A DNA stretch of 64,000 nucleotides from Sphaerisporangium melleum (GTDB taxonomy: Bacteria; Actinomycetota; Actinomycetes; Streptosporangiales; Streptosporangiaceae), in assembly GCF_014646695.1 (NCBI RefSeq), contig NZ_BMNT01000022.1:21563-85562 (forward strand), in the 5' to 3' direction. Shown here piece by piece: positions 24,870 to 34,189 of this stretch; the first letter of the stretch is position 1, and each line of letters opens with the position of its first letter. The notes under the pieces are model-generated. The model was not told where the DNA came from. It saw only the letters and a list, made by a program, of their open reading frames with translations, and made no database searches. The position numbers and the translations under genes are program-made.

Positions 24870-26209
24870 GCCACTCCGCCGTTTCGCGCCGCCGCGCGCA
24901 GGGGGAGCACCGCACGCACGCGGAAGCCGCCCGGCTCGCGCGGGCCGGCGGTCAGCTCGCCGCCGAGGAGGCTCACGCGCTCGGCGATGCCGTGCAGGCC
25001 GCTGCCCCCGCCGTCACCGGCCGGCCACGCCGCCGCGCCCGCGCCGTCGTCGGTGACCTCGATCTCCAGGGCGTCCTCCCGGAAGGCCAGCCGCACGGCG
25101 GCGCGCGCGTCGCCGCCGGCGTGCTTGAGCGTGTTGGTCAGCGCCTCCTGGGCGATCCGGTAGGCGGACAGGTCCACGCCGGCCGGCAGCGGGACCGGGT
25201 CGCCGTCCACCACGAACGTGACCGTGGTGCCGGCCGCGCGGATCCGGTCCACGAGATCGGGCAGAGCGCCCACGCCGGGCTGCGGCGCGAGCTCGGGGTC
25301 CGCGGCCGGGTCCGCGCGGACCACGGTGAGCAGGCGGCGCATCTCGGCCAGCGACGAGCGGCCGGTGCTGATCACGTTCTGCAGAGCCGCCTCCGTGCGC
25401 TCGGGGTGGCGTCTCAGCGCGGCGGCGCCGCCCTGGGCCTGGACCACCATCACGGACAGGCCGTGCGCCACGACATCGTGCAGCTCGCGGGTGATGCGGG
25501 CGCGCTCGGCCGCGGTGGCCAGCGCGACCCGCTGCCGCTGTTCGCGTTCCAGGTCGGCCGCGCGGGCCTCCAGTGTGCGCAGGTGGGCGCGCCGGCTGCG
25601 GACGTTGTCCCCGACCGCGTAGGTGAGCCCGAGCACGAGCATCACCGTGGCCCCCTGCCTCAGCGCGACCATCAGCCGCTCGAAGCCGCCCTGCTCGTCC
25701 GGTTCGCCGACCACCATGGGCCCGTCGAACAGCGGCAGGTAGGACCCCGGGACGTGCGGCCTGTCCATCACCTCGGGCCGCACCGGCAGCACCGCGGCCG
25801 GCCGGTCGTCGTCTGTGGGCAGGACGGGCCGCAGCACGCTGAGCAGGCCGACACAGGCCAGCATGACGCCGAGCGTCACCGCCGCGACCCGCCGGGGCCG
25901 ATCCGAGGCGGCCAGCGTGTACAGGGTGATGGGCACGGCGAGGTCGAGCGGCTCGACCGCCATCGCGACCTGCAGGTGGTGGCCGAGCGCGCCCGCGCAG
26001 GCCAGGACGACCGCCACCGGCGGCCGGCGGCGCTGGACCGCCAGGCCGATCAGCATCGGCGCGGTCAGCACCCACCAGGACGCCTCCCGGTCGCCGGACT
26101 GTTCGAGTGTCGTGATGAGCAGGCCGGTGGCCAGGGCGATGTCGAACGCGAACCACCGCCAGGCCGGCAGCGGGCGGTACAACGCGGTGAGCCGGGACAC
26201 GAGGCCCAT
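24866..26209 (-). CDS. Sensor histidine kinase (HisKA_3 type)
   Basis: 447 aa. The N-terminal ~180 residues hold about five or six hydrophobic segments, so the sensor is the membrane domain itself. The dimerisation/phosphorylation box is RARITRELHDVVAHGLSVMV, with the phospho-His in ELHD. The ATPase domain shows the N-box-like ALTNTLKHAGG and the glycine-rich DDGAGAAAWPAGDGGGSGLH. This is the kinase class that pairs with NarL-type regulators. With no large extracellular loop it probably senses membrane or envelope stress (inference). Confidence 0.92.
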   Translation of the reverse strand: MGLVSRLTALYRPLPAWRWFAFDIALATGLLITTLEQSGDREASWWVLTAPMLIGLAVQRRRPPVAVVLACAGALGHHLQVAMAVEPLDLAVPITLYTLAASDRPRRVAAVTLGVMLACVGLLSVLRPVLPTDDDRPAAVLPVRPEVMDRPHVPGSYLPLFDGPMVVGEPDEQGGFERLMVALRQGATVMLVLGLTYAVGDNVRSRRAHLRTLEARAADLEREQRQRVALATAAERARITRELHDVVAHGLSVMVVQAQGGAAALRRHPERTEAALQNVISTGRSSLAEMRRLLTVVRADPAADPELAPQPGVGALPDLVDRIRAAGTTVTFVVDGDPVPLPAGVDLSAYRIAQEALTNTLKHAGGDARAAVRLAFREDALEIEVTDDGAGAAAWPAGDGGGSGLHGIAERVSLLGGELTAGPREPGGFRVRAVLPLRAAARNGGVA

Positions 26210-26342
26210 CGTAGGTTCGGCCCGCCGTCCGTTCGTCTGCCCGGAGGCGGATGGCGGTGTCCTACCGCGGTCATACGCCCGCCGGAAAGATCACACCGTA
26301 CGCCGACGATCGGGACGGCGCGGGCGGCCAGCCTGAGTGTCC

Positions 26343-26906
26343 ATGAGGCTTCTTCTCGGACGCGCCGCCGTGGCGGCGGCGCTGATCACACTGGCCGGAT
26401 GCGCGGGCGGATCCGGCGGGGCGGCGGGTGCGTCGCCGACGGCCGCCGCGATTTCCGACGCCGAGATGCTGCGCATCGGCAAGCAGCTCGCGCAGTGTTT
26501 CCGCGACAACGGCGTTCCGTCGCTGCCGGATCCCATCGTCAAGGACGGCCGGCTGCGGCTGCCCGATGGCAAGGAGGACGAGATCGAGGCGCAGTACTCC
26601 GAGCAGGTGCGCGAGCAGGCCGAGGAGGCATGCCGCGGCATCATGGACAAACTGCCGCAGTCCGCCCTACGTGGCGGCGGCGACGAACCGGTCGGCGGAC
26701 GCCCGGGTCCGGGCGACGTGGACGCGCTGCGCGCGTACGCCAAGTGCGTGCGCGAGCACGGCATCCCGGAATGGCCGGACCCCAAGCCCGATGGGACGTT
26801 CCCGTTGCGCGGCACGGCCCTGCAGGGGGAGCGCGGCTCCCAGCGGATGACCGAGGCCGCCCAGGCGTGCAGACAGCACTGGGCCGGCGGCCTCGTGATC
26901 TCGTGA
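26343..26906 (+). CDS. Lipoprotein of an efflux operon
   Basis: 187 aa from ATG 26343 (a GTG two codons earlier is possible). The lipobox is LITLAGC near residues 14-20. The mature protein has two repeats of a pattern of the type AQCFRDNGVPSLPDP and AKCVREHGIPEWPDP, each with a Cys, with EEACRG and AQACRQH as partners, giving four conserved cysteines. Such proteins commonly precede MacA-like membrane-fusion genes in actinomycetes. The stop overlaps the next start by 4 bp. The role is unknown; it may help assemble the exporter. Confidence 0.85.
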   Translation: MRLLLGRAAVAAALITLAGCAGGSGGAAGASPTAAAISDAEMLRIGKQLAQCFRDNGVPSLPDPIVKDGRLRLPDGKEDEIEAQYSEQVREQAEEACRGIMDKLPQSALRGGGDEPVGGRPGPGDVDALRAYAKCVREHGIPEWPDPKPDGTFPLRGTALQGERGSQRMTEAAQACRQHWAGGLVIS

Positions 26907-28243
26907 GCGGGCGGGACACGACGGTGGACGACCACGACACGACACCGCACGACCGCGGTACGACGACGGATCGGCGAGATACGACCACGGACGGCCATGA
27001 CACGACGACGGACGGGCGCGACGTGACGACGGACCGGCGCGATGGGATCGGGGGCGCGCCGGACGCGAGAGCCGCGACGACCGAAGGGGGCCATACGACG
27101 ACGGACGGGCGCGACGTGACGACGGACGGGCGGGATGGGATCGGCGGCTCGGGGCGTCGCCGGCGGACGCGGCGCATCGTGGCCGGCGGTACGGTGCTGG
27201 CCGTCGTGCTGGGCGGGGCGGTGGCCGCCGGGTACGCGGTCACCGCCACGCCCGAAGAGAACGTCGCCACCGCGACCGTGCCCACGGCGACCGGCACGGT
27301 GGCCCGCGGACGGGTCGCCCAGTCGATCCGCCTGGCCGGCGCCTACGGCTTCGACGGGTCGTACTCGATCGTGCACCAGGGCGCTCCGGGCATCCTGACC
27401 GCCGCCGCGCGGCCCGCCGCCCGCGTCGGCCGGGGCGGCGTGCTGTTCCGGGTGGACGGACGGGCGGTGCGCCTGCTCTACGGCACCATCCCGGCCTACC
27501 GCGACCTGCGGCTCGGCATGACCGACGGCCGGGACGTACGGCAACTGGAGCGCAACCTGGTCGCGCTCGGCATGGACCCCGGCCGGCTGATGACCGTGGA
27601 CGACCACTTCACGGCCGCCACCGCCGCCGCGGTCCGCCGCCTGCAGAAGGCGTGGGGGGTGCCCGCGAGCGGGCGCACCGGGCAGTTGCCGCTCGGGTCG
27701 GTGGTGTTCCTGCCGGGCAGGATCCGCGTGAGCGCCGCCCAGGTCTCCACCGGCGCCGGCGTCCGTCCGGGCGGGCCGGTGCTGTCCGCCACGTCCACCC
27801 GGCGGGTGGTCACCGCCGACCTTCCCGCCGACCGGCAGAACGCGGTCGCCAAGGGCGACCGGGTGACGGTCACCCTGCCGGGCGCCGTCCCGGCGCGGGG
27901 CAAGGTGCTCCGCGTCGGCCGGGTCGCCACGGCGCCGAAGCGGAACGAGGGGCCCTCCGGCCCGGCCACCGTGGAACTGGTCATGACGGTGCGAGTGCCG
28001 CGCGGGGCGCCCGAGCTGGACAAGGCCCCGGTACAGGTGATGGTGGCCACCGCCGTGCGGCAGAACGTGCTGACCGTGCCGGTCGCCGCGCTGCTCGCCC
28101 GCCCCGGCGGCGGGTACCAGGTGCGGCTGGCCTCCGGCGCGTACGTCCAGGTGAAACCCGGGTTGTTCGACGAGACCACCGGACGGGTCGAGGTCACCGG
28201 CGGCGTGCGCGACGGCGACCGGGTGGAGGTGCCGGAGTCGTGA
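26903..28243 (+). CDS. Membrane-fusion-type efflux protein with peptidoglycan-binding domain
   Basis: 446 aa from GTG 26903 in a GTGA overlap with the lipoprotein. Residues 1-85 are a low-complexity cytoplasmic tail rich in Asp, Thr, Arg and Gly. A single membrane anchor follows ([20 protein letters not shown]). The periplasmic-side part has a lipoyl/barrel-like segment, a peptidoglycan-binding-1 domain ([17 protein letters not shown] ... [11 protein letters not shown]), and MacA-like beta-barrel strands at the C-terminus ([20 protein letters not shown]). It links the ABC permease to the envelope. Overlap with both neighbours places it firmly in the operon. Confidence 0.85.
   Translation: MSGRDTTVDDHDTTPHDRGTTTDRRDTTTDGHDTTTDGRDVTTDRRDGIGGAPDARAATTEGGHTTTDGRDVTTDGRDGIGGSGRRRRTRRIVAGGTVLAVVLGGAVAAGYAVTATPEENVATATVPTATGTVARGRVAQSIRLAGAYGFDGSYSIVHQGAPGILTAAARPAARVGRGGVLFRVDGRAVRLLYGTIPAYRDLRLGMTDGRDVRQLERNLVALGMDPGRLMTVDDHFTAATAAAVRRLQKAWGVPASGRTGQLPLGSVVFLPGRIRVSAAQVSTGAGVRPGGPVLSATSTRRVVTADLPADRQNAVAKGDRVTVTLPGAVPARGKVLRVGRVATAPKRNEGPSGPATVELVMTVRVPRGAPELDKAPVQVMVATAVRQNVLTVPVAALLARPGGGYQVRLASGAYVQVKPGLFDETTGRVEVTGGVRDGDRVEVPES
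27002..27143. repeat. Two 49-bp direct repeats inside the membrane-fusion gene
   Basis: Nearly identical 49-bp copies at 27002-27050 and 27095-27143, offset 93 bp (31 codons), encode [18 protein letters not shown] twice. Shorter relatives of the unit ([14 protein letters not shown]) precede them. The repeats fall in the predicted cytoplasmic tail. Confidence 0.8.
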
Positions 28244-29037
28244 CCGCCGTCCTGGAACTCCTCGACGTACGCCGGACCTATCCGGGCAGCCCACCGGTGG
28301 AGTCGGTCCGCGGCGTCACCCTCACCGTGCACAGCGGGGAGCTGGTCGCCGTGGTCGGCCCGTCAGGCTCGGGCAAGACCACCCTGCTGAACCTGGCCGC
28401 CGGCCTGGACCGGCCGACCTCCGGCTCGGTGCGCGTCGCCGGCGAGCCGCTGGAACGGCTCGGCGAGCGGCGGCTGGCCGGGCTGCGGGCGCACCGGCTC
28501 GGCGTGGTCTTCCAGCAGTTCTTTCTGCTGGACCACGCGACCGCGCTGGACAACGTGGCGGACGGGCTGCTCTATCGGGGGGTTCCCGCGCGCCGGCGCC
28601 GGGCGGCCGCGGCGCAGACGCTGGAGCGGGTCGGCCTGGCGCACCGCCTCGGTCATCGGACGCGGCTGCTCTCCGGGGGCGAGCGGCAGCGTGTGGCCAT
28701 CGCGCGGGCGCTGGTCGGCCGGCCGGCGGTCCTGTTCGCCGACGAGCCCACCGGCAACCTCGACTCGGCCGCGGGGGCGTCCATTCTGACCCTGCTGCGC
28801 GAGCTGAACGCGGCGGGCACCACCATCGTGGTGATCACCCACGATGCCCAGGTGGCGGCGGCCACCGACCGGCGGGTGTTCGTCCGCGACGGACGGATCG
28901 AGCACGACACCGCGGGGCCGAGCGGCGCCGTGCGCGGCCTCATGGGGCACGCGGCCGGCGTCGTGCCGGACGGCGGAGCGGGGCGCGGTACCGCGTCGGG
29001 CGATAGAGCAGCGCGTGCCGGGGAGCGTGGGCGGTGA
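28240..29037 (+). CDS. ABC transporter ATP-binding protein (MacB/LolD type)
   Basis: 265 aa from GTG 28240, overlapping the membrane-fusion gene by 4 bp. Walker A is [12 protein letters not shown], the signature is [15 protein letters not shown], and Walker B is [14 protein letters not shown], with the switch His in VVITHD. This subfamily energises MacB/FtsX-like permeases that work by mechanotransmission rather than classical transport. The last 40 residues are a polar tail. It is the ATPase of the exporter formed with the next gene. Confidence 0.95.
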   Translation: MTAVLELLDVRRTYPGSPPVESVRGVTLTVHSGELVAVVGPSGSGKTTLLNLAAGLDRPTSGSVRVAGEPLERLGERRLAGLRAHRLGVVFQQFFLLDHATALDNVADGLLYRGVPARRRRAAAAQTLERVGLAHRLGHRTRLLSGGERQRVAIARALVGRPAVLFADEPTGNLDSAAGASILTLLRELNAAGTTIVVITHDAQVAAATDRRVFVRDGRIEHDTAGPSGAVRGLMGHAAGVVPDGGAGRGTASGDRAARAGERGR

Positions 29038-30227
29038 GCGAGATGTCACGGCTGCGTTTCGCGGACCTGGTGCCGGTCGCGACCATCGGCCTGCGCACCA
29101 GGCCGGCGCGCGCGGCGCTGTCGCTGCTCGGCGTGGCGATCGGCATCGCGGCCGTGGTCGCCGTCCTGGGGGTCACCCGGTCCAGCCAGGCCGATGTGCT
29201 GGCCCGCCTCGACCGGCTCGGCACCAACCTGCTCACCGTGGCCAACGGAGTGCGCATGGGAGGAGAGGAGGCGCAACTGCCGGTCACCGCCGCGCGGTCG
29301 GTCGGCCGGACCGAAGGCGTGCTGGCCGTCGCGCCGACCGCGCAGATGCGCGGCATCGAGGTCTACCGCAGCGACCGGATCCCCGGGTATCTGAGCGCGG
29401 GACTCGAAGTGCGCGCCTGCGACCCCACCCTGCTGTCCACCCTGGACGCCACGCCCGCGGCGGGCGCCTTCCTGAACGAGGCCACCGCGAGGTACCCGGC
29501 CGTCGTCCTCGGGTACGAGGCGGCACGCGCGCTCGGCATCGCCGAGGTGTCCGGGCGGGACCGGGTCTGGCTGGGCGGCCGGTGGTACGCGGTGATCGGC
29601 GTCCTGCGCCCGGTGGAGTTCGCGCCGGAGATCGACCGGTCCGCCCTGATCGGCTTCGCCGCGGCCGCCGCGGACTTCGGGTACGACGGTCACCCGAGCC
29701 GCCTCTACGTCCGGGCGCATACCGACCGCACGCCGGAGGTCGCGGCGATGCTGCCGCGCGCCGCCGACCCCCGCTTTCCCGGGCAGGTGACGGTGAGCCG
29801 TCCCTCGGACGTGCTGTCGGCGCGGCTGGCGGTGGTGGACGCGACCACGTCGCTGTTCCTCGGCCTCGGCACGGTGGCGCTGCTGGTCGGCGGGATCGGC
29901 ATCGCCAACGTGATGGTCATCTCGGTGCTGGAACGGCGGGGGGAGATCGGGCTGCGCCGCGCGCTCGGCGCCGCCCGCCGGCACGTGGCCGCGCAGTTCA
30001 TGGTCGAGTCGATGCTGCTCAGCGCGGCCGGGGGCGTCCTCGGGGTGCTGCTGGGCGCGGCGGTGACCGTGGCACTGGCGCACCGGCAGGGCTGGCCCCC
30101 GGTCGTCCCGGTGTCCGCCGCCGGGGCCGGGCTCGCCGCGGCGGTGGCGGTCGGTACGATCGCCGGCCTCTACCCGGCGCTGAGCGCGGCCCGCATGCCT
30201 CCGACGCAGGCCCTGCGCACCGCCTGA
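29034..30227 (+). CDS. FtsX/MacB-like ABC transporter permease
   Basis: 397 aa, GTG 29034, 4-bp overlap with the ATPase. There is one N-terminal membrane helix ([20 protein letters not shown]), a MacB-type periplasmic core domain of about 220 aa, then three helices at the C-terminus ([19 protein letters not shown] ...). [14 protein letters not shown] is the coupling-helix motif of this family. With the ATPase, membrane-fusion protein and lipoprotein it forms a complete tripartite-like exporter, probably for a peptide, lipid or antibiotic. A strong terminator follows. Confidence 0.93.
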   Translation: MSEMSRLRFADLVPVATIGLRTRPARAALSLLGVAIGIAAVVAVLGVTRSSQADVLARLDRLGTNLLTVANGVRMGGEEAQLPVTAARSVGRTEGVLAVAPTAQMRGIEVYRSDRIPGYLSAGLEVRACDPTLLSTLDATPAAGAFLNEATARYPAVVLGYEAARALGIAEVSGRDRVWLGGRWYAVIGVLRPVEFAPEIDRSALIGFAAAAADFGYDGHPSRLYVRAHTDRTPEVAAMLPRAADPRFPGQVTVSRPSDVLSARLAVVDATTSLFLGLGTVALLVGGIGIANVMVISVLERRGEIGLRRALGAARRHVAAQFMVESMLLSAAGGVLGVLLGAAVTVALAHRQGWPPVVPVSAAGAGLAAAVAVGTIAGLYPALSAARMPPTQALRTA

Positions 30228-30230
30228 CGG

Positions 30231-30260
30231 GAAGGCCGGCGGTGGGCGCCGCCGGCCTTC
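30231..30260. terminator. Bidirectional hairpin terminator
   Basis: Perfect 12-bp inverted repeat GAAGGCCGGCGG/CCGCCGGCCTTC with a 6-nt loop, starting 4 bp after the permease stop and lying before the convergent GH16 gene. Confidence 0.85.
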
Positions 30261-30281
30261 TCGCTCGCCGCTCTCAGCGGA

Positions 30282-31508
30282 TCAGCCGCGGGTCCACTTC
30301 TGGTTGGACCCGCCGGTGCAGTCCCACAGTTGCAGCCGTGCCCCGTTGGCGGAGTTGCGTTCCACGATGTCGACGCATCTGCCTGCGGGGACGTTGACCA
30401 GGTCGCCCGCCGCGGTGAGCGTGAACCGCTGAGCGCCGGTGCCGTTGCAGGTGTAGAGCTGGATCGCCGTGCCGTTGGCGGTGCCGGCCGCCGCGGCGTC
30501 CATGCACTTGCCCATCGCGGTGACGGTGCCGTCGGCGTTGACCGACCACTGCTGGGCGGCGGTGCCGTTGCAGTCGTACATCTGCAGCGGAGCGGCGTCC
30601 ACCGGGTTGGCGGCGGGGATGTCGATGCAGCGGCCGTTCATGGCGGACTTCAGCGCGCCGCCTCCGCCGCCCCCGTCGCTGGTCCAGGCCGAGACGCGGA
30701 CGTAGTCGATCAGCATCGTCTGCGGGAACGAGGTGGTGGAGTCGGGGTAGCCGGGCCAGTAGCCGCCGACCGCCACGTTCAGGATCATGAAGAACGGGTG
30801 GTCGAAGACCCACCGGTCGCCGCCCAGGTTGGACGGCGTGACGCGGAAGTACTCCGAGCCGTCCAGGTACCAGACGATGAGGTTCGGCGACCAGTCGACC
30901 CGGTAGTTGTGGAAGCCGTCGGCGAGCGGCGCCCCGATGCTGCGGTTGCCGCCGATGCCTTCGCCCCCGGAGTAGCCGGGGCCGTGCACGGTGCCGTACA
31001 CGGTGTTCGGCGCCTTGCCGACGTTCTCCATGATGTCGATCTCGCCGGTGTTCGGCCAGTCGCCGCCGCCGAGCATCCAGAACGCGGGCCAGATGCCCTG
31101 CCCTCGGGGGATCTTGATGCTGGCCTCGAACCTGCCGTAGGCCTGGCTGAACTTGCCCGAGGTCAGGATGCGGCCCGAGGTGTACTGGCAGGTGCCGTAG
31201 TGGCACTGGTAGCCGGCCGGGTTCTCCTTGCGGGCCGTGATCGCGAGGTGGCCCTGGCCGTCGTGGTACACGTTGCGGGTGGAGTCGGTGTAGTACTGCT
31301 GCTCGTTGTTGCCCCAGCCGCCGCCGCCGATGTCGAACTTCCACTTGGTGCCGTCGACGGGTGCTCCCGAGGCGGCGTTGAACTCGTCCGACCAGGTGAC
31401 GGGGCCGATGGCGGCTTCGGCCCGTTCGCCGCTCGTGCCGGCGACGAGGCCGCCGGTCAGGGTGACGACCACGGTCAGCGCCGTGAGGAGGAGCCGGGGT
31501 GTGCGCAT
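30282..31508 (-). CDS. Secreted GH16 glucanase with ricin-type (CBM13) lectin domain
   Basis: 408 aa from ATG 31508, with GGAGG about 6 nt ahead. A signal peptide (LLLTALTVVVTLTGGLVAG) is followed by the GH16 domain. The active-site signature is GEIDIMENVG, giving nucleophile Glu156, Asp158 and acid/base Glu161. The sequence around it (GIWPAFWMLGGGDWPNTG) is of the endo-1,3-beta-glucanase (laminarinase) type. After a Gly-rich linker, residues of about 285-408 hold three ricin-B repeats, each ending in a QxW- or QxF-type motif (AQQWSV, AQRFTL, NQKWTRG). It would degrade fungal or plant beta-glucan. Confidence 0.93.
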   Translation of the reverse strand: MRTPRLLLTALTVVVTLTGGLVAGTSGERAEAAIGPVTWSDEFNAASGAPVDGTKWKFDIGGGGWGNNEQQYYTDSTRNVYHDGQGHLAITARKENPAGYQCHYGTCQYTSGRILTSGKFSQAYGRFEASIKIPRGQGIWPAFWMLGGGDWPNTGEIDIMENVGKAPNTVYGTVHGPGYSGGEGIGGNRSIGAPLADGFHNYRVDWSPNLIVWYLDGSEYFRVTPSNLGGDRWVFDHPFFMILNVAVGGYWPGYPDSTTSFPQTMLIDYVRVSAWTSDGGGGGGALKSAMNGRCIDIPAANPVDAAPLQMYDCNGTAAQQWSVNADGTVTAMGKCMDAAAAGTANGTAIQLYTCNGTGAQRFTLTAAGDLVNVPAGRCVDIVERNSANGARLQLWDCTGGSNQKWTRG

Positions 31509-31633
31509 GGAGACCTCCGGTGGTGGTTCTCGCCAGGCACCGACTTCCGGCCCGCGCCTCGGAGGCGTGCGGGGGCGCACACCGGCGCGCTCGTCGTCCT
31601 GCCGGAAGAGCCTTCACCGCCTGGATGAAAAGG

Positions 31634-31676
31634 ATGTAACCCCGACGTCACGGCTCTTGTCAATAGGAAGCTTTCT
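31634..31676 (-). promoter_or_regulatory. Candidate promoter and operator of the GH16 gene
   Basis: On the minus strand TTGACA (31663-31658) is followed after 18 nt by TTACAT (31639-31634), a plausible -35/-10 pair. Just upstream lies a 12-bp near-palindrome, AGAAAGCTTCCT (31676-31665), with one mismatch. Sugar-responsive repressors often use such sites. The leader would be about 120 nt. Confidence 0.4.
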
Positions 31677-31778
31677 TATTTATTGAGTCGCGGAGCACCC
31701 TTCACGTCAGGTGAACGCCCCCTGACGGCCACCCGCCCTGGCAGGCGACCTCTCGGGCGGCCGGAACGGGAAAACCGG

Positions 31779-32510
31779 ATGCCGTACCCCCGGGGCCAAC
31801 GGGATGATCGGGGAGTGCCCGCATGGATGATCGACGAACTCGCGTACGCGGGGCCGGAACATCTCGACCCGGCCTTCATCGCCGGATACGACCGCAAACA
31901 GGGATACCCCGATCCCACCGAGGATCTGACCGTGCTCGGCGAGCTCGGCGTGGCCGAGGACTCGACCGTCGTGGACCTCGCCGCGGGGACCGGGCAGTTC
32001 GCCCTGCCCGCGGCGCGGCGCTTCCGGCGGGTGGTGGCGGTGGACGTCTCTCCCGCGATGCAGGACTTCCTGCGGCGGCGGGCCGCGGACGCCGGCGTGT
32101 CGAACATCGATGTCGTCCGGGCCGGGTTTCTGTCGTACGAGCACGACGGCCCGCCGGTGGACGCCGTCCACACCCGCAACGCCCTGCACCAGCTTCCGGA
32201 CTTCTTCAAGGCCATCGCGCTGGACCGCATCTCCCGCCTGCTGCGGCCCGGTGGTGTGCTGCGGCTGCACGACCTGATCTACGACTTCGCGCCGTCGGAG
32301 GCCGAGGCCGTCTTCGGCCGGTGGTTCGCCGGCGCGGCGAGTGATCCGGCCGCGGGGTACACCGCGGAGGACTACGCGGTGCACATCCGCACGGAGTTCA
32401 GCACCTTCCGCTGGTTGCTCGAACCGATGATCGCCGCGGCCGGACTGGAGATCGTCCGGTCGGCGTTCCACCGCTCCCTCTACGGCACCTACACCTGCGT
32501 CAAACGCTGA
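31779..32510 (+). CDS. Class I SAM-dependent methyltransferase
   Basis: About 243 aa from ATG 31779; the frame is open back to 31683 and a later Met also exists. Motif I is VVDLAAGTGQFALPAA, motif II VVAVDVSPAM, and motif post-I the HTRNALHQLPDF segment, followed by LLRPGGVLRLHDLIYDF. The pattern is that of a ubiE/COQ5-type small-molecule methyltransferase. The substrate cannot be told. It stands alone, divergent from the GH16 gene. Confidence 0.85.
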   Translation: MPYPRGQRDDRGVPAWMIDELAYAGPEHLDPAFIAGYDRKQGYPDPTEDLTVLGELGVAEDSTVVDLAAGTGQFALPAARRFRRVVAVDVSPAMQDFLRRRAADAGVSNIDVVRAGFLSYEHDGPPVDAVHTRNALHQLPDFFKAIALDRISRLLRPGGVLRLHDLIYDFAPSEAEAVFGRWFAGAASDPAAGYTAEDYAVHIRTEFSTFRWLLEPMIAAAGLEIVRSAFHRSLYGTYTCVKR

Positions 32511-32774
32511 CGATGGCTCCGCCCGCCCTGCGGGGTGAATGGGTGAGTCACGGAAGGTGCTCGCCGCTAGGGGACCCCGGCTGAAATCGGGGGTGACGGG
32601 CTGTGTGTGCGTCTATATCGTGCTAAGGGAACTGAGCGGGGCGGACGCCGATCTCGTCGTCCGGGCCTCGGGGGCGCCGCTCGCCGCCGGATCTCGGCGC
32701 GAGCGGATTTCGCGGCATGAAGCCAGAGGCATCGACCGGGTATCCGACCGAAGACCGGGAGAGGAAACCACCCC

Positions 32775-33269
32775 ATGACCGTAGTCAGCACGGACAAGGA
32801 CCTGGACGCGCGGACGCTCACGTTCGTCAGCGAATTCGACGCCGGGGTCGAACGCGTCTGGCAGGTGTGGGAGGACGCTCGCCAGACCGAGCGCTGGTGG
32901 GGGCCGCCCATGTGGCCGGCGACCTTCGAGCAGCACGATTTCACCGTCGGCGGCGGGTCCCGCTATCGCATGAACGGCCCCGGCGAGCAGGAGGTCCGCG
33001 GCTGGTGGAGGTTCACGGCGATCGAGGCGCCGGCCCGGCTGGAGTTCGACGACGGTTTCGGCGGTGACGAGAACGACCCGCTGGTCGCCATGGACCCCGC
33101 GCACATCGTCGTCACCATCGAGCCGCACGGGGCCGGCTCCCGCATGACCCTGGCCACGGTGTACACCAGCGCCGAGCAACTCGACCAGATTCTGGCCATG
33201 GGCGTCATCGAGGGGATGAGCGCGGCTCTGGGGCAGATCGACGGAGTCCTCGCCGCAGCCCCGAACTGA
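32775..33269 (+). CDS. SRPBCC/AHSA1-family protein
   Basis: 164 aa with the START-like hydrophobic-pocket fold: LTFVSEFDAGVERVWQVWED, WWGPPMWPATFEQHDFTVGG, then YRMNGPGEQEVRGWWRFTAI. These are AHSA1-type motifs (Activator of Hsp90 ATPase homologue). Bacterial members usually bind small ligands or partner with an ArsR regulator; none is adjacent here. A purine-rich GAGAGGAAA lies ahead of ATG 32775. The 264 bp upstream contains no other gene I can support. Confidence 0.88.
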   Translation: MTVVSTDKDLDARTLTFVSEFDAGVERVWQVWEDARQTERWWGPPMWPATFEQHDFTVGGGSRYRMNGPGEQEVRGWWRFTAIEAPARLEFDDGFGGDENDPLVAMDPAHIVVTIEPHGAGSRMTLATVYTSAEQLDQILAMGVIEGMSAALGQIDGVLAAAPN

Positions 33270-33547
33270 CCTCGGACACCCGTTTTCGGCGCCCGGCGCC
33301 CTGGCCGAGCGGATGCCCCGCGCGTGCGCGACGTCCGGCGGGCGACCTCCGCGGTCGAGCGCAGGCGACATCGGGGGGAGGCGCGGTGCCGGGCCTTGGC
33401 GCGGCGGGCGGAGCGCCTCGCGCCCGGTTCCGCGAGGCAGGGTGTACGCCTTACCTGTCCCGGCCATTCGGATGTTAATGTCATCCAGATGAAGATGGCA
33501 TCCGAAGTGTCGACTCGGATCCGCGGCCGGAAGGGAAGGCGGGTCGA

Positions 33548-34189
33548 GTGCGGAGCTCACCCCATGTGACCAGCGCTAACCTGCTGGCCCTGCACGCGCT
33601 TCGGTGCATCGGCTTCGCCGCCCTGTCCCGCGTGTCCGAAGCGACCGGGCTCTCCGAGGCGGACACCGAGTCCGAGTTGATCGACCTCGCGGCGGCCGGC
33701 CTGGTCCAGTACGTTCCCGGCGACTTCGGCGCGTGGGGGCTCACCGAGGCCGGTCGCGCCGCCGACGCCGAACGGATCTCCGGCGAGCTGGACACGGCCG
33801 GCACTCGGCCGGTGGTGGCGAAGGCGTACGACGCCTTCCTCGTGCTCAACCCCGAACTGCTCGACCTGTGCACGGCGTGGCAGATGCGGCCGGTCGGCGG
33901 GGTGCCCACGTGGAACGACCACACCGACTCCGCGTACGACTCCCGCGTCCTGGACCGGTTCGCCGACCTCGACCAGCGGTTGCAGGACGCCTGCGCGGAG
34001 CTGTGGGCGGCCATGCTGCGGTTCGGGAGGTACCGGCTCCGGCTCACCGACGCACTCACCCGTGCCAGAGCGGGCGCGCTGGACTACGTGACCGACAACA
34101 TGTCCTCCTACCACATCGTGTGGTTCCAGCTTCACGAAGACCTGCTCGCCACCCTGGGCATCCCGCGCCCCGACCCGGGACACCGATGA
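33548..34189 (+). CDS. Probable winged-helix regulator paired with a PPDK-like gene
   Basis: 213 aa. The N-terminal ~75 residues look like a MarR-type winged helix (LLALHALRCIGFAALSRVSE, then LIDLAAAGLVQYVP, GAWGLTEAGRAADAERI). The C-terminal part is helical (VLDRFADLDQRLQDACAELW). No metal or cofactor motif is seen. The start is GTG 33548. The stop overlaps the start of the PPDK-like gene by 4 bp, a pairing that suggests dedicated regulation or a partner role in phosphotransfer (inference). Confidence 0.6.
   Translation: MRSSPHVTSANLLALHALRCIGFAALSRVSEATGLSEADTESELIDLAAAGLVQYVPGDFGAWGLTEAGRAADAERISGELDTAGTRPVVAKAYDAFLVLNPELLDLCTAWQMRPVGGVPTWNDHTDSAYDSRVLDRFADLDQRLQDACAELWAAMLRFGRYRLRLTDALTRARAGALDYVTDNMSSYHIVWFQLHEDLLATLGIPRPDPGHR

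Noticed and set aside
27002-27143. CRISPR-like direct repeats
   Set aside because: Only two 49-bp copies, in frame within a coding region and without unique spacers of constant size.
24749-28243. 1164-codon plus-strand open frame as one protein
   Set aside because: Only the last 446 codons (GTG 26903 onward) are real; the rest is antisense to the kinase genes and overlaps the lipoprotein out of frame.
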